Source of the DNA: Acidihalobacter aeolianus
Lineage (GTDB): Bacteria; Pseudomonadota; Gammaproteobacteria; DSM-5130; Acidihalobacteraceae
Assembly (NCBI RefSeq): GCF_001753165.1
Contig: NZ_CP017448.1
Span: 2,002,462-2,066,461 of the forward strand
Direction: 5' to 3'
Length of the DNA: 64,000 nucleotides
Positions 38,658-47,990 of the stretch are shown here, piece after piece (the stretch's first letter is position 1; each line of letters begins with the position of its first letter). Position numbers and translations under genes: made by a program. The notes beneath the pieces are model-generated. The model had not been told where the DNA came from and ran no database searches. It worked only from the letters and a program-made list of their open reading frames with translations.

Positions 38658-39515
38658 TCAATCCCGCCGCAGCCGCAGCGATTCAAGACCGTCCAGCTCC
38701 GCGGCGCTGAAGCCGGCCGCAAGACGCGCCTCGGCATGCAGCGGTCCCTGCACGTGGCCCGGCGCATGCTCGCGCACCAGCTCGCGGAAGGTGGCTTCCG
38801 GTTCCAGTCCGCGCGCGCGGCAGAGCTCGGCATACCAGCGCGAGCCCGCGGCCACGTGGCCCACCTCCTCGCGCAGGATCACCTCCAGCACCGCGACCGT
38901 CTCCAGGTCGCCCGCCGCGCTCAGGCGCTCGATCATCCCGGGCGTCACGTCCAGTCCGCGCGCTTCCAGCACACGCGGCACCAGCGCCATGCGCAGCAGC
39001 GGATCGCGGTCCGTCTTGCAGGCCATTTCCCACAGTCCATTGTGCGCCGGATAGTCGCCATAATCGCAACCCAGATCCTGCAGGCGCTCGCGCACCATGC
39101 CGAAATGCCGCGCCTCCTCGGCGGCGATGCGCAGCCAGTCGCCGGCGAAATCATCGGGCAGCTCGCGGAAACGGTAGACCGCATCCAGCGCCAGATTCAC
39201 CGCGTTGAACTCGATGTGCGCCACCGCATGCACCAGGGCGGCACGACCCTCCTGCGTACCCAGCCCGCGCCGCGGCAACTCGCGCGGCGCCACCAGACGC
39301 GGCCGTGTCGGCCGACCGGGGACGGGTACGGCGACTGGGGGCGCCGCTGCCGCTTCGACCGCCAGTGCGCCGGTCTGCCAGTCGCGCCAGAGCTCAGCTG
39401 CGGCCGCACACTTGCATGCAGGATCGGACTCCATCAATGCGCCGTGGACGCGTGCATAACGGCCGGCGGACTGCTCGGCCGGGTCGATCCTTTCGCTGGC
39501 TTTCGGGGCGCTCAC
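38658..39515 (-). CDS. DUF455 family ferritin-like protein
   Basis: Helical protein of 285 residues in the DUF455/COG2833 family, which has a ferritin-like di-iron fold. Metal-ligand type residues appear in HIEFNAVNLALDA, EEARHFGMV and REEVGHVAAG (Glu-x2-His patterns). Function unknown; some homologues are tentatively linked to rhamnosyltransferase-type annotations without support. Start is GTG at 39515; 29 bp upstream of parE, so probably the first gene of that operon. Confidence 0.8.
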   Translation of the reverse strand: MSAPKASERIDPAEQSAGRYARVHGALMESDPACKCAAAAELWRDWQTGALAVEAAAAPPVAVPVPGRPTRPRLVAPRELPRRGLGTQEGRAALVHAVAHIEFNAVNLALDAVYRFRELPDDFAGDWLRIAAEEARHFGMVRERLQDLGCDYGDYPAHNGLWEMACKTDRDPLLRMALVPRVLEARGLDVTPGMIERLSAAGDLETVAVLEVILREEVGHVAAGSRWYAELCRARGLEPEATFRELVREHAPGHVQGPLHAEARLAAGFSAAELDGLESLRLRRD

Positions 39516-39687
39516 GGGGCGTGATTATGCCAGAACGGCCGCACGCCATGTCCGCCGGATACCCGCTCGCCGGCGACGGTTGAAGCCTGCGCCGCAGAAC
39601 CCCATAGTGGGTGCACACGGCCCGCGGGCGGCCTGCCCGGCTCGCCCCGCGCATTCCCAACACCAAAGCCGCGAAAAGGAAGCCAAC

Positions 39688-40548
39688 ATGAGCGATTCAC
39701 CCTATGTCTTCGACGTCACTGCCGCCGATTTTGCCGAACGCGTGCTCCTGCGTTCGGAACAGGTGCCCGTGCTCGTCGACTTCTGGGCGGACTGGTGCGC
39801 CCCCTGCCGCATGCTGGCGCCGGTGCTCGACGGGATCGCCAACAGCTACGGCGGCAAGCTGCTGGTCGCCAAGGTCAACAGCGACGCCGAACAGGCGCTC
39901 GCCTCGCAGTACGGCATCCGCAGCCTGCCCACCGTCAAGCTGTTCGTCGGCGGCGCCGTCGTCGACGAATTCATGGGCGCGCAGCCCGAATCCGTGATCC
40001 GCGAACTGCTCGAACGGCACGTCCCGCGCGAATCCGACGGCCTGCGCGCACAGGCCCGCGCCGAGGCCGAGGCCGGCCATGCCGACGCCGCGCTCGCCCT
40101 GCTGCGCCGCGCCCGCGAGGACGACCCGGACAATCACCGCATCGACCTCGACCTCGCCGAACTGCTGATCGCCCAGGGACAGACGGCCGAGGCCGAACAA
40201 CTGCTGCGCGCCCTGCCCGCCAAATACGCCGAGGAACCCGAGGTCAAGCGCCTGCTGGCCACCAGCCAGCTCGCCGCGCAACAGGCTGACGCCCCCCCGC
40301 TCGACGAACTGCGTGAGCGCGTCGCGGCTCGGCCGGACGACCTGGCCGCCCGCGAACAGCTCGCCGCCGCCTGCATTCTCGCCGGCGAATACGAGGCCGG
40401 CATGGACGCATACCTCGAAATCATGCGCCGCAGCCGCAGCTACAACGACGATGCCGGCCGCCGCGGCCTGCTCGCCGCCTTCGAACTCCTCGGCGGCGAC
40501 GACCGCGTCACGCCCTACCGGCGCAAGATGTTCAACCTGATGCACTGA
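39688..40548 (+). CDS. cnoX: CnoX-like thioredoxin-TPR protein
   Basis: Thioredoxin domain (1-110) with DFWADWCAPC (Cys37, Cys40) followed by tetratricopeptide repeats (about 115-286) rich in Ala and Leu. CnoX/YbbN holds unfolded proteins and hands them to chaperones after hypochlorous stress. E. coli CnoX lacks a normal thioredoxin CxxC, while this one keeps both cysteines, so it may also be redox-active. ATG at 39688 with AAAGGA upstream; 286 residues. Divergent from the DUF455 gene. Confidence 0.88.
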   Translation: MSDSPYVFDVTAADFAERVLLRSEQVPVLVDFWADWCAPCRMLAPVLDGIANSYGGKLLVAKVNSDAEQALASQYGIRSLPTVKLFVGGAVVDEFMGAQPESVIRELLERHVPRESDGLRAQARAEAEAGHADAALALLRRAREDDPDNHRIDLDLAELLIAQGQTAEAEQLLRALPAKYAEEPEVKRLLATSQLAAQQADAPPLDELRERVAARPDDLAAREQLAAACILAGEYEAGMDAYLEIMRRSRSYNDDAGRRGLLAAFELLGGDDRVTPYRRKMFNLMH

Positions 40549-40560
40549 ACGGACAATTTC

Positions 40561-40587
40561 AGGCGCCGTCGTGAGGCGGCGGCGCCT
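40561..40587 (+). terminator. terminator-like hairpin after cnoX
   Basis: AGGCGCCG (40561-40568) pairs with CGGCGCCT (40580-40587), followed by TTTA, about 12 bases after the stop codon. Confidence 0.6.
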
Positions 40588-40717
40588 TTACCCCGCACAA
40601 ACATCCGATTCGATACAAAACAAGACTTTTTCGAACATATCGCCCAGCCCTTTCCACGACTAGTCTGGCCTCGTGACGCGGCGTCTTTGCCCGTCCATCC
40701 GCACTGCGAGGCCCGAC

Positions 40718-42004
40718 ATGAGCACACCCCTACCAGAAACCGAAACGCGTACGCGAGCGAAACGCCGCACCCTCGCCGCACTGGCCTTCAGCCTATTCCT
40801 GGCAGCCATGGACAGCACGGTCGTGGCCGTGCTGCTACCCGACATCAGCGACACTCTGGGCGACTCCGCACAACGCGCCTGGGTCATGTCCGCCTACCTG
40901 TTAGCAGTCATGCTCTGTGCGCCACTGGCCGGACGTCTGGCGGACCGTTATGGAACGCGACCGATACTGGCCTATGCACTTGCCCTGTTCGGTATCGCTT
41001 CAGCCGGGTGTGGCTTTACCACCGGCATGCAAGGCCTGATCGCCCTGCGTGTGCTGCAGGGCTTGGCTGGCGGCTCCATCATCGTGCTGGATTATGCCCT
41101 GCTGGGCAGCCTGTTCACTGCTGACGAGCGTGCCAAGGCACAGGGTCTGCTAAGCCTCGTCTGGGGGTTTGCCGCGCTCACCGGCCCCGCCCTCGGCGCA
41201 TCGATATCCGCCGCTTTCGGCTGGCGTAGCGTGTTCTGGATCAACCTGCCGCTGGCTCTGGTCCTTCTGCTGTTACTGCCCGGCACCCGGAACGATGGCT
41301 CCGCCTCCGCGATGCAAAAGCCTCGGCCGCCTTGGCAACCCAGCCCACCCAGGCCATCGAGCCGCACGCTGGTTGAGCGCGCATTCGAACACCGCGACCT
41401 GCTCGCCGCCTGCATGCTTTCGTTCCTGTCCAGTGCGGCGCTTTACGGCACGGTCGCCCTCCTGCCGTTCTACATCGGCTTCGGCACGCACCCGGCCCCC
41501 TACGTTGCGGCCGGCACGATCGCGTTGGCAGCGCTTGGCTGGTCGGCGGGTTCCGCCGTTTGCGGACATCTGCTCGACCGCAGCGGCTACCGCAGGTTCG
41601 CTGCGCTCGGCCTCGCACTGATGATTTCTGGCACGGCGCTGTTGGCGCTACAGGGCGGTCGCATGGACACGATCGCGATCTGTGCGGGCATGGGACTGCT
41701 GGGATTCGGTGTCGGTTTCGTCGCCACGGTCTCGCTCGTTCTGGCACAGAATCGCGCCGACAAAGGGCGGTTAGGCGGCCGCACGGCAACCATTCAATTC
41801 CTCAGAAACCTCGGCGCAGCCATCGGCATCAATGCACTGACGGCCGTGCAAATCACCCGAAGCACTGACCCGCACGGGGGGTTTCATGCCGCCTTCACGC
41901 TGCTGGTGCTGACACTGATCCCCGCCCTCGGGCTCGCCCTCCTGCTCCCGGAACGCTATCTTGAGCCCATCGTCCCCGAACGCCCCCGGCAGATCAGCGA
42001 ATGA
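40718..42004 (+). CDS. MFS transporter (drug:H+ antiporter type)
   Basis: 428 residues, about 12 or more hydrophobic spans. AMDSTVVAVLLPDI in the first span resembles the DHA2 signature; GRLADRYGTRP in the loop between spans 2 and 3 is the MFS motif A; a Pro-rich cytoplasmic loop (PWQPSPPRPSSRT) lies mid-protein. ATG at 40718 with GCGAGG upstream. Overlaps the AraC gene by 4 bp, so the pump and regulator are one transcript. Substrate unknown. Confidence 0.85.
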   Translation: MSTPLPETETRTRAKRRTLAALAFSLFLAAMDSTVVAVLLPDISDTLGDSAQRAWVMSAYLLAVMLCAPLAGRLADRYGTRPILAYALALFGIASAGCGFTTGMQGLIALRVLQGLAGGSIIVLDYALLGSLFTADERAKAQGLLSLVWGFAALTGPALGASISAAFGWRSVFWINLPLALVLLLLLPGTRNDGSASAMQKPRPPWQPSPPRPSSRTLVERAFEHRDLLAACMLSFLSSAALYGTVALLPFYIGFGTHPAPYVAAGTIALAALGWSAGSAVCGHLLDRSGYRRFAALGLALMISGTALLALQGGRMDTIAICAGMGLLGFGVGFVATVSLVLAQNRADKGRLGGRTATIQFLRNLGAAIGINALTAVQITRSTDPHGGFHAAFTLLVLTLIPALGLALLLPERYLEPIVPERPRQISE

Positions 42005-42765
42005 CTTCGGCAGACACACGCTTGCAGGACACGCCCGTCGCCGGTACCACCTTGACGACCCGCAATGCCGCAACACTCGAAGAACCGCCCCATCGGCATG
42101 CCGCTGGACAATTCGTCCTGGTCAAGCACGGGCACCTCGCCGGAGGCACGCAATCGAGCCAATGGCTGCTGCAGTCTGGCATGGCCGTCTGGATACCACC
42201 GTGGCAGACCCACTGGGGACAGGCCCGCAACGATGTCGAAATCGCAGCGCTTTACCTGTCCGGAGCACAGAGCCGCGATATGCCTACGCAGGTCACGCCC
42301 ATGCGTGCCACCGCGCTCATGCAGGCACTCGTCGACCGCCTGCTGGACACGGCGCGACCGCCACCATCGCCCCGGCTCAGACGCAACATGATCGAGCTGC
42401 TGCGCGAGGAAATAGCCACTGCCGCGCCGGATGGCTGGGTACTGCCCCTACCGTCCGACCGGCGCCTGCAGATCATCGCAAACGCCCTGCTCAACGATCC
42501 GTCGGACCGCCGCACACTCTCGTCGTGGGCCAGCGAAGTGGGCGCCACGGAACGCACGCTCGCGCGACTCTTCAAACGCGAAACCGGCATGAACTTCAGA
42601 AACTGGTGTCACACCTTGCGCCTGCGCGAGGCGATTCAAGGACTGTCCATGGGCATGAATAACGCCGCGCTGAGTGGGCACCTGGGATTCTCCTCGGCCG
42701 ACTGCTTTGTGCACTGGTTCGTGAATATGACCGGCGCCTCACCCAAAAGCCACCGCCCCGGCTGA
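42001..42765 (+). CDS. AraC-family regulator, presumed controller of the MFS pump
   Basis: 254 residues: N-terminal cupin-like sensor (HRHAAGQFVLVKHG, about 30-45) and C-terminal AraC double helix-turn-helix (about 155-250; RTLARLFKRETGMNFRNW and LGFSSADCFVHWFVNMTG). ATG overlaps the MFS stop (ATGA). Likely regulates the pump, inferred from coupling only. Confidence 0.85.
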   Translation: MTSADTRLQDTPVAGTTLTTRNAATLEEPPHRHAAGQFVLVKHGHLAGGTQSSQWLLQSGMAVWIPPWQTHWGQARNDVEIAALYLSGAQSRDMPTQVTPMRATALMQALVDRLLDTARPPPSPRLRRNMIELLREEIATAAPDGWVLPLPSDRRLQIIANALLNDPSDRRTLSSWASEVGATERTLARLFKRETGMNFRNWCHTLRLREAIQGLSMGMNNAALSGHLGFSSADCFVHWFVNMTGASPKSHRPG

Positions 42766-42895
42766 CGTCGCGCGTACCGCGATCCTGCTGCACCAGCATC
42801 CCCATCGACAGGGCGCCGATTCAACCATGGCGAGACACGAGCCACCGCCTCCCCGTCTCCGGTCAACACCTACCGCTCACCTCGTATCGTTCCGG

Positions 42896-43200
42896 TTAAG
42901 GTCTCGCGAAACCCACCTCACGCTGGCCGCGGATGGCCAGTACGAAGACCGTGTCGATTTCCGCCACAAAGCGATAAAGCGCCAGATAGCCGTGTGCGTC
43001 CTGCCCGATCACCAATTGCGCATGTCGTTGCCACCGGTCGGGCAGCCGATCACGGGATTGGCATGGAGGACGTCGATAGTCTGGGTGATCTCATGTAACC
43101 GCGCGGCGGCGTGCACCGCTTGATGACTCAGGAGGTGGTCAAGAATCCGCTCGAAATCCTCACTGACGCCGGGCGACAACTCGATGCGTGCTACGCCTAT
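42896..43200 (-). pseudogene. RelE/ParE-type toxin, frameshifted and without a start codon
   Basis: The minus strand encodes VARIELSPGVSEDF... through GGNDMRN, then stops at TGA; one base shift later the rest (LVIGQDAHGYLALY to VGFARP, stop 42896-42898) continues. The break lies at about 43015-43018, where CGCAATTG would read Met-Arg-Glu-Leu-Val-Ile if one G were restored, the normal RelE sequence. No ATG, GTG or TTG precedes the first conserved residues (ATA or GTA stands there). Partner of the antitoxin gene it follows. Two independent lesions argue against a sequencing error alone. Confidence 0.8.
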
Positions 43201-43484
43201 CTCGCCAGCTTTCTGGCCCTGGGGCGCGGTGGCTTTTCGCCGACGATACGACGTTCAAGGTAAGTGCGCATTTCGTCCCAAGAGACGGTTTCTCCAGACT
43301 CGACGATATCGGCGTAACGCTGCTCCGCCATGGCATCGAAGTCGGCGCGACGCTCGACTTGATCGGCCTTTTCGGCGATGGCTTCGAGAATGAGGCTGTG
43401 CGTGGTGGTCCCCGTGAGTTTCGCCGCCTGCACGATGCAGTGCGCCGTGCGGCACTCGCCTTGTGGATCTTGATACAACGCCAA
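43197..43484 (-). CDS. antitoxin partner of the broken RelE toxin, N-terminus altered
   Basis: 95 residues. From about residue 20 on (KLTGTTTHSLILEAIAEK to the end) it looks like a ribbon-helix-helix antitoxin of RelE/ParE systems, whose members share HSxILEAIAEK and WDEMRxYLExR. The first 20 residues (ALYQDPQGECRTAHCIVQ) do not look like the beta-strand that normally binds DNA, and the only usable start is TTG at 43484, 11 bp from the stop of the upstream gene. Probably a decayed 5' end. Its stop overlaps the toxin remnant. Confidence 0.6.
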   Translation of the reverse strand: MALYQDPQGECRTAHCIVQAAKLTGTTTHSLILEAIAEKADQVERRADFDAMAEQRYADIVESGETVSWDEMRTYLERRIVGEKPPRPRARKLAR

Positions 43485-43495
43485 CAGAGTGATCG

Positions 43496-44356
43496 CTAGG
43501 GCCTGGCGGCGGACCAGTCCTGCTCGAACTGCCGGCGGACCTGCGACAGGATCTTGCCGCCGTACGTGATACCGACCTCGCGGTTGTGATAGAGCGAGGC
43601 GTGGGTGATGTTGATCGAGCCGATGTACCCCTGCTCGTCGCCGGCGATCATCTTGGCGTGCATGTACACCCCGCTCATGTAGCGCACCTGGACGCCCGCG
43701 TGCCGCAACGCGCGAATCTCGCGCGCGTCATGTCGTCTCGCGCTCCACGGCAGGATCAGGCGCATGTCGCGGCCCTTGCGTTCCATCGCGCGGATCACCG
43801 GGCCGGTATCGCTGATGTCGTCCTGCTCCATGTCCAGCTTGCCCGGCTGGTCGATGAGCCGCACCATGCTCCAGGTGCTGCCGGGCGATAGCACCAAATA
43901 CTTGCGCGGCGCGTTCCCGGCCGGCTTGTTGTGCCAGTCCGCGGCGAAGACCTCGCGCGCCGCCTGAACCAGGTCGGGATTCGAGAAGCGGATGATGTAT
44001 TCGCGGTTCCGGTTGAATCCCGCGGCGGTGTAGTCCGCCGTGCCGATGGCGCAGATCTTCGCGTTGCAGATGTAATCCGCGCGGTCGTAGGCGAAGCGCT
44101 GCGGGGTGCCGTGCACCGTGATCCCCATGTCCGTGATCCGCCTGTACTCGTCCACGACCTGCCACAGCCCCATCCCATGAGGCGCGCGGTCGAGAATGAT
44201 GCGCACCTTCACGCCCCGGTCATGTGCCTTCCTGAGCGCGGCAAGCACCCGGTTGTCGGACAGGATGTAGACGTTGAGTTCGACGCTCCTGCGCGCCTGT
44301 TCGATGATCTGCACGATTGGCTGGCTGCCGTCGCGCGGTTCGATATATAGATGCAA
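43496..44356 (-). CDS. phospholipase D-like protein with one intact HKD motif
   Basis: 286 residues with two PLD repeats. The second has HAKMIAGDEQGYIGSIN (His-x-Lys-x4-Asp intact, about residues 224-240); the first has NAKICAIGTADY, where His is replaced by Asn. The start is TTG at 44356; an in-frame stop lies five codons upstream, so there is no signal peptide, unlike many secreted relatives. Stop is 11 bp from the antitoxin TTG. It might be a remnant of a longer gene or an intracellular nuclease-like protein. Next to the restriction system. Confidence 0.6.
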   Translation of the reverse strand: MHLYIEPRDGSQPIVQIIEQARRSVELNVYILSDNRVLAALRKAHDRGVKVRIILDRAPHGMGLWQVVDEYRRITDMGITVHGTPQRFAYDRADYICNAKICAIGTADYTAAGFNRNREYIIRFSNPDLVQAAREVFAADWHNKPAGNAPRKYLVLSPGSTWSMVRLIDQPGKLDMEQDDISDTGPVIRAMERKGRDMRLILPWSARRHDAREIRALRHAGVQVRYMSGVYMHAKMIAGDEQGYIGSINITHASLYHNREVGITYGGKILSQVRRQFEQDWSAARP

Positions 44357-44547
44357 GCACGGCCTCGCTTACGGATTGTCAGGTAAGCGTCCCTATTGGA
44401 CCGCGGAATCATATCAGCCTTGGAAAGACGCAAAACATCCAGCCCCCGAAACGGCAGCTTGCACGGTAGATGCGCTTCAGACGAATTTCGAAAAGCAGGT
44501 TACTGCGACCCGTTTAAATATATCTATCAGGCATTGCACGCAATGGC

Positions 44548-47500
44548 CTAACCCGCTTCGCTCAGGCCCTCATGAGCGGCCTTCAAGGTTTCGAACAGCC
44601 CATCCACGACGTTTTCGCGCCCCGCGAACACCGCCTCCGGTCCGCCCGCGTCGAGGGCGCTGAACGGCGCCTCGTAGAGCGCCGCGGCCGGCATCACGCC
44701 GCGCGTGGTGAGCTGGTCGATGATCAGTTCGACGAAACGGATTTGCTTCGGCGTCAGGCTGCGGTCGTTGAGGAACCGGGCGAACGCGGCCTGCGCGGCG
44801 GCGCGGTCCATGCCCACCAGGCCGCGCACGAACCAGGCCAGCGAGGGCGCTTCGCTGCGCTTGAGCAGATCGCCCAGCAGCGCCGCCCCTTCGTCCGCGC
44901 CGATCTCGGCCAGCGTTCGTTCCAGGCCCTGCAGGTCGGTCTCGGTCAGCGGCTGATTGCTACGCAGACGCTTGATGACCAGATGGTCGAGGTGGTTGCG
45001 CAGATACTCGCGTACCTTCTTTTCGTATTGCACGCCGGTCATCTTCGGCATGTACACGGCTTGTTCCTCGCGCACGCCGAGGACTTCGTCCTGGAAGTCG
45101 GTGTACACGATCCTGCGCTGCTGCTTGTCGAGGAACGGCACGAGGGTCCGCAGGCGCAGGCGCAGGTCCTCCAGCGCGGCCAGGCTCAGCCCTTCCCAGA
45201 ACCCCGGCTCCTGCAGCGCGGCGAGATAGCCGAGCTGTGCCTTCACCGCCGGGATGCCGGCCTTGTCCTCCAGCAGCATGGCGATCTCGACCACGCGCTG
45301 GCGCAGTGTCTCCAGCGTGCGCCCGTCGCCTTCGGCCAGCGCCAACTGCATGCGCAGCGCGGTGAGGTCGAACAGGCGCGATTCGAGCTCGTCGGTTTCC
45401 CGCTCGCTGGGCAGGCCGGCCACCTCGCGCTGCAGGCGCTCGCGGTCGTGCTCGCTCAGCGCGACCCAGGCCGTGCGGTCCTGAAAGCGCTCCACCGCCT
45501 GCAGGTGCATGCGCACGATGAAGTTCTCGCGGTTCATCGCCGCGACCTCGCCGTGCAGTTCGTCGACGAGCGACCCGCCCAGCGCGGCGTCCGGGTCGAG
45601 GTCCGTATCGGCCTGCACGTGACCCAGCAGTTTCACCCGCGCGCGGAACAGGCGCGTGCCCAGCGCCACGCCGCTGCTGCCTTCGATGCCCTGCGGGTTC
45701 TCGCGGAAGAAGTCGAAGTTGAAGCAGAAGTCGAACACGCGAAAATCCTGCTTGTCCTCGTCCGGCCCGAACAGGTTCGGGCACAGCCGCGTGCCGCGCC
45801 CGATCATCTGCCAGAACTTGATCTTCGAGTACACCGGCTTGAAGAACACGAGGTTCGCCACCTCCGGCACGTCGATGCCGGTGTCGAGCATGTCCACCGA
45901 GATGGCGATGTGCGGCGCCTTGTCCGCCTGCGAGAAGTCGTCGATCAGGCTCTGCGGGTACTTGGCGCGGTTGTCGATCACCCGGGCAAACGCGCCCTTG
46001 TAATGCGGATAGTGGTGGTTGAAGCGTTCCTCGATGAAGGCCGCGTGCTCGTGGTTGCGCGCGAAGACGATCGTCTTGGCCAGCCGGTCGCCGTTCTCGA
46101 CGGTGTGGCCATGTTCCATCAGGTGCTGCAGCACCTTGTCCACGGTGTCCGTGTTGAACAGCCAGTTGTTGATCGCTGTGGCGTTGACGGAGGTGGGCAA
46201 CATGCCCGGTTCCCCATCGTCGCCCCAGTCCAGGGACTCCCATTGCGCCTTTTCCTCGGGGCTGAGCGCGTCGTAGTCGATGCCCTCGCGCGGGAACCTG
46301 ATGTCCACCTGCTGCACATGCGGCGGCACCAGGAAGCCGTCGCGCACCGCCGTGTCCAGCTCGTAGGCGTCGGTCGGCACGCCCGCTTCCAGCTCGAACA
46401 GCGCGTAGGTGTTGCGGTCCACCTCCTCGCGCGGGGTCGCCGTGAGGCCGACCAGCAGCGAATCGAAGTACGCGAAGATCGCGCCGTACTTCTGGTACAC
46501 CGAGCGGTGCGCCTCGTCGATCACCACCAGATCGAAATGCCCCACCCCGAAACGCGCTGTGCCGCCGTCGCTCTGGTCGATCAGGTTGAGCATGGTCGGA
46601 TAGGTGCACACGTACACCCGCCCGTCCGTGTCCTTCTCGGTGACGAGGTTCACCGGGCTGGACTCCGGCAGATGGGTCTTGAAGGCGTTGACCGCCTGAT
46701 GGACCAGCGACACGCGGTCGGCCAGAAACAGCGCGCGCTTGACCCAGCCGGCGCGCTGCAGGGCGTCGACCAGGGCGATGGCCGTGCGCGTCTTGCCGGT
46801 GCCGGTGGCCATCACCAGCAGCGCCTTGCGCCGTTGCCGGGCGAACTGCGCGAACAGGCTGCCGATGGCGCGCTTCTGGTAATAGCGCCCGGCGATGACG
46901 TCCTTCACCGTCGCCACGTCCAGCGCCTTGCGCTGCGTGCGGCGCAGGATCAGCCGCTGCAGCTCGTCCTTCTTGTAGAACCCGGCCACCTTGCGCGGCG
47001 GGTAGGCCGCATCGTCCCAGGCCCAGGTCTCGTAGCCGTTGGTGTAGAAGATCAGCGGGCGCTGGCCGTGCATCTGTTCCAGGCAATCGGCGTAGAGCTT
47101 GGCCTGCTGCCGCCCCGCCGTCGGGTCCGCCGTGGTCCGCTTCGCCTCCACCACCGCCAGCGGCTTGCCGTCGTCGCCCCACAGCACGTAGTCGGCATAA
47201 CCCTTGGCCTGATTGTTGGGCATGCCGGTCACTTCGTACTCGCGGTCGCGCGGCTGGTCCAGCGGCCAGCCGGCGCGGCGCAGGTCCACGTCGATCAGGT
47301 ATTCGCGGGTCTCGGCCTCGGAGTAGTCGTGCGTGTCCGGCGTCGCCTCGGCCTCGGCGCGCACCTCGGCGAGCTTCGCGCGCAAGACCTGCAGCTCGGC
47401 ATCCAGCGCGTCGCGCTCCTGCTGCTGCTTGAGCGCCGCCTCGCTCTGCGCGGCAAACTGCGCCTCCAGCTCGGCCAGCCGCTCGCGCGGCACCGTGTCC

Positions 47501-47946
47501 TCGGCCTTGCCGGCGCGGGCCGGCTGCGGCACGCGGGCGTCGTCCCAGGCCGCGCCGGCGCGTGCGGCGTCCGGCGCGTAGGTGCGCGCCAGCCAGTAGC
47601 AGACGTGGTGCAGCTCCTTCACCACCTGCAGCGCGTCGTATTGCTTCACCGGGCGCGGGCTGTGCACCGCCTGATTGCCCAGCTTCTGGATCACCCGCGC
47701 CTTCTGGAACACCGCCTCCGGCAGCAGGTTCTGCAGGCTCGGCTCGTGCAGCAGCGCGCCCAGCGAACGGTCGTAAGGCAGGCGCAGCGCCGGATCGTGG
47801 CGATACAGCCAGTGCAGCGCCGCCTCCAGGGTGAAGCGGGCATGGAAACAGGCCGCGCGCGGGTCGCCGAGGATATGCCCCTCCGCCTTCCGCGCAGCCT
47901 CCGCGATGTCGCGGAAGGTCTCGGGCAGGAAGGCGAAGTTGCTCAT
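44548..47946 (-). CDS. hsdR: type I restriction enzyme R subunit
   Basis: Translocase-nuclease of a type I system. Layout in 1132 residues: DUF4145-like helical domain (1-125), coiled coil (about 150-200), nuclease with D252 and ExK (Glu267, Lys269 in VVEAKR), then SF2 helicase with Walker A ATGTGKTRTAI (380-390) and DEAHRS, motif VI region GRGTRLCPN, and a long C-terminal EcoEI-like domain. Complete. It starts with ATG at 47946, but is now about 750 bp downstream of hsdS because REP DNA lies between; the ancestral gap appears to have been three bases. Cutting needs HsdM, which is frameshifted here. Confidence 0.93.
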   Translation of the reverse strand: MSNFAFLPETFRDIAEAARKAEGHILGDPRAACFHARFTLEAALHWLYRHDPALRLPYDRSLGALLHEPSLQNLLPEAVFQKARVIQKLGNQAVHSPRPVKQYDALQVVKELHHVCYWLARTYAPDAARAGAAWDDARVPQPARAGKAEDTVPRERLAELEAQFAAQSEAALKQQQERDALDAELQVLRAKLAEVRAEAEATPDTHDYSEAETREYLIDVDLRRAGWPLDQPRDREYEVTGMPNNQAKGYADYVLWGDDGKPLAVVEAKRTTADPTAGRQQAKLYADCLEQMHGQRPLIFYTNGYETWAWDDAAYPPRKVAGFYKKDELQRLILRRTQRKALDVATVKDVIAGRYYQKRAIGSLFAQFARQRRKALLVMATGTGKTRTAIALVDALQRAGWVKRALFLADRVSLVHQAVNAFKTHLPESSPVNLVTEKDTDGRVYVCTYPTMLNLIDQSDGGTARFGVGHFDLVVIDEAHRSVYQKYGAIFAYFDSLLVGLTATPREEVDRNTYALFELEAGVPTDAYELDTAVRDGFLVPPHVQQVDIRFPREGIDYDALSPEEKAQWESLDWGDDGEPGMLPTSVNATAINNWLFNTDTVDKVLQHLMEHGHTVENGDRLAKTIVFARNHEHAAFIEERFNHHYPHYKGAFARVIDNRAKYPQSLIDDFSQADKAPHIAISVDMLDTGIDVPEVANLVFFKPVYSKIKFWQMIGRGTRLCPNLFGPDEDKQDFRVFDFCFNFDFFRENPQGIEGSSGVALGTRLFRARVKLLGHVQADTDLDPDAALGGSLVDELHGEVAAMNRENFIVRMHLQAVERFQDRTAWVALSEHDRERLQREVAGLPSERETDELESRLFDLTALRMQLALAEGDGRTLETLRQRVVEIAMLLEDKAGIPAVKAQLGYLAALQEPGFWEGLSLAALEDLRLRLRTLVPFLDKQQRRIVYTDFQDEVLGVREEQAVYMPKMTGVQYEKKVREYLRNHLDHLVIKRLRSNQPLTETDLQGLERTLAEIGADEGAALLGDLLKRSEAPSLAWFVRGLVGMDRAAAQAAFARFLNDRSLTPKQIRFVELIIDQLTTRGVMPAAALYEAPFSALDAGGPEAVFAGRENVVDGLFETLKAAHEGLSEAG

Positions 47947-47965
47947 GGCTCAGAGTTCCCCGTTG
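47887..47965. repeat. 79-bp direct repeat, copy A (hsdR start plus end of hsdS)
   Basis: Contains the first codons of the live hsdR and 18 bases that match the 3' end of hsdS (stop codon included). Copy B lies at 48642-48720 with 76 of 79 bases identical; together they bracket 676 bp of REP DNA. Confidence 0.9.
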
Positions 47966-47990
47966 CAAACACGGCCGTAGGTTGGCCGGT

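Noticed and set aside
42827-43123. Plus-strand 98-codon frame upstream of the toxin region
   Set aside because: It is antisense to the broken RelE frame and has no motif.
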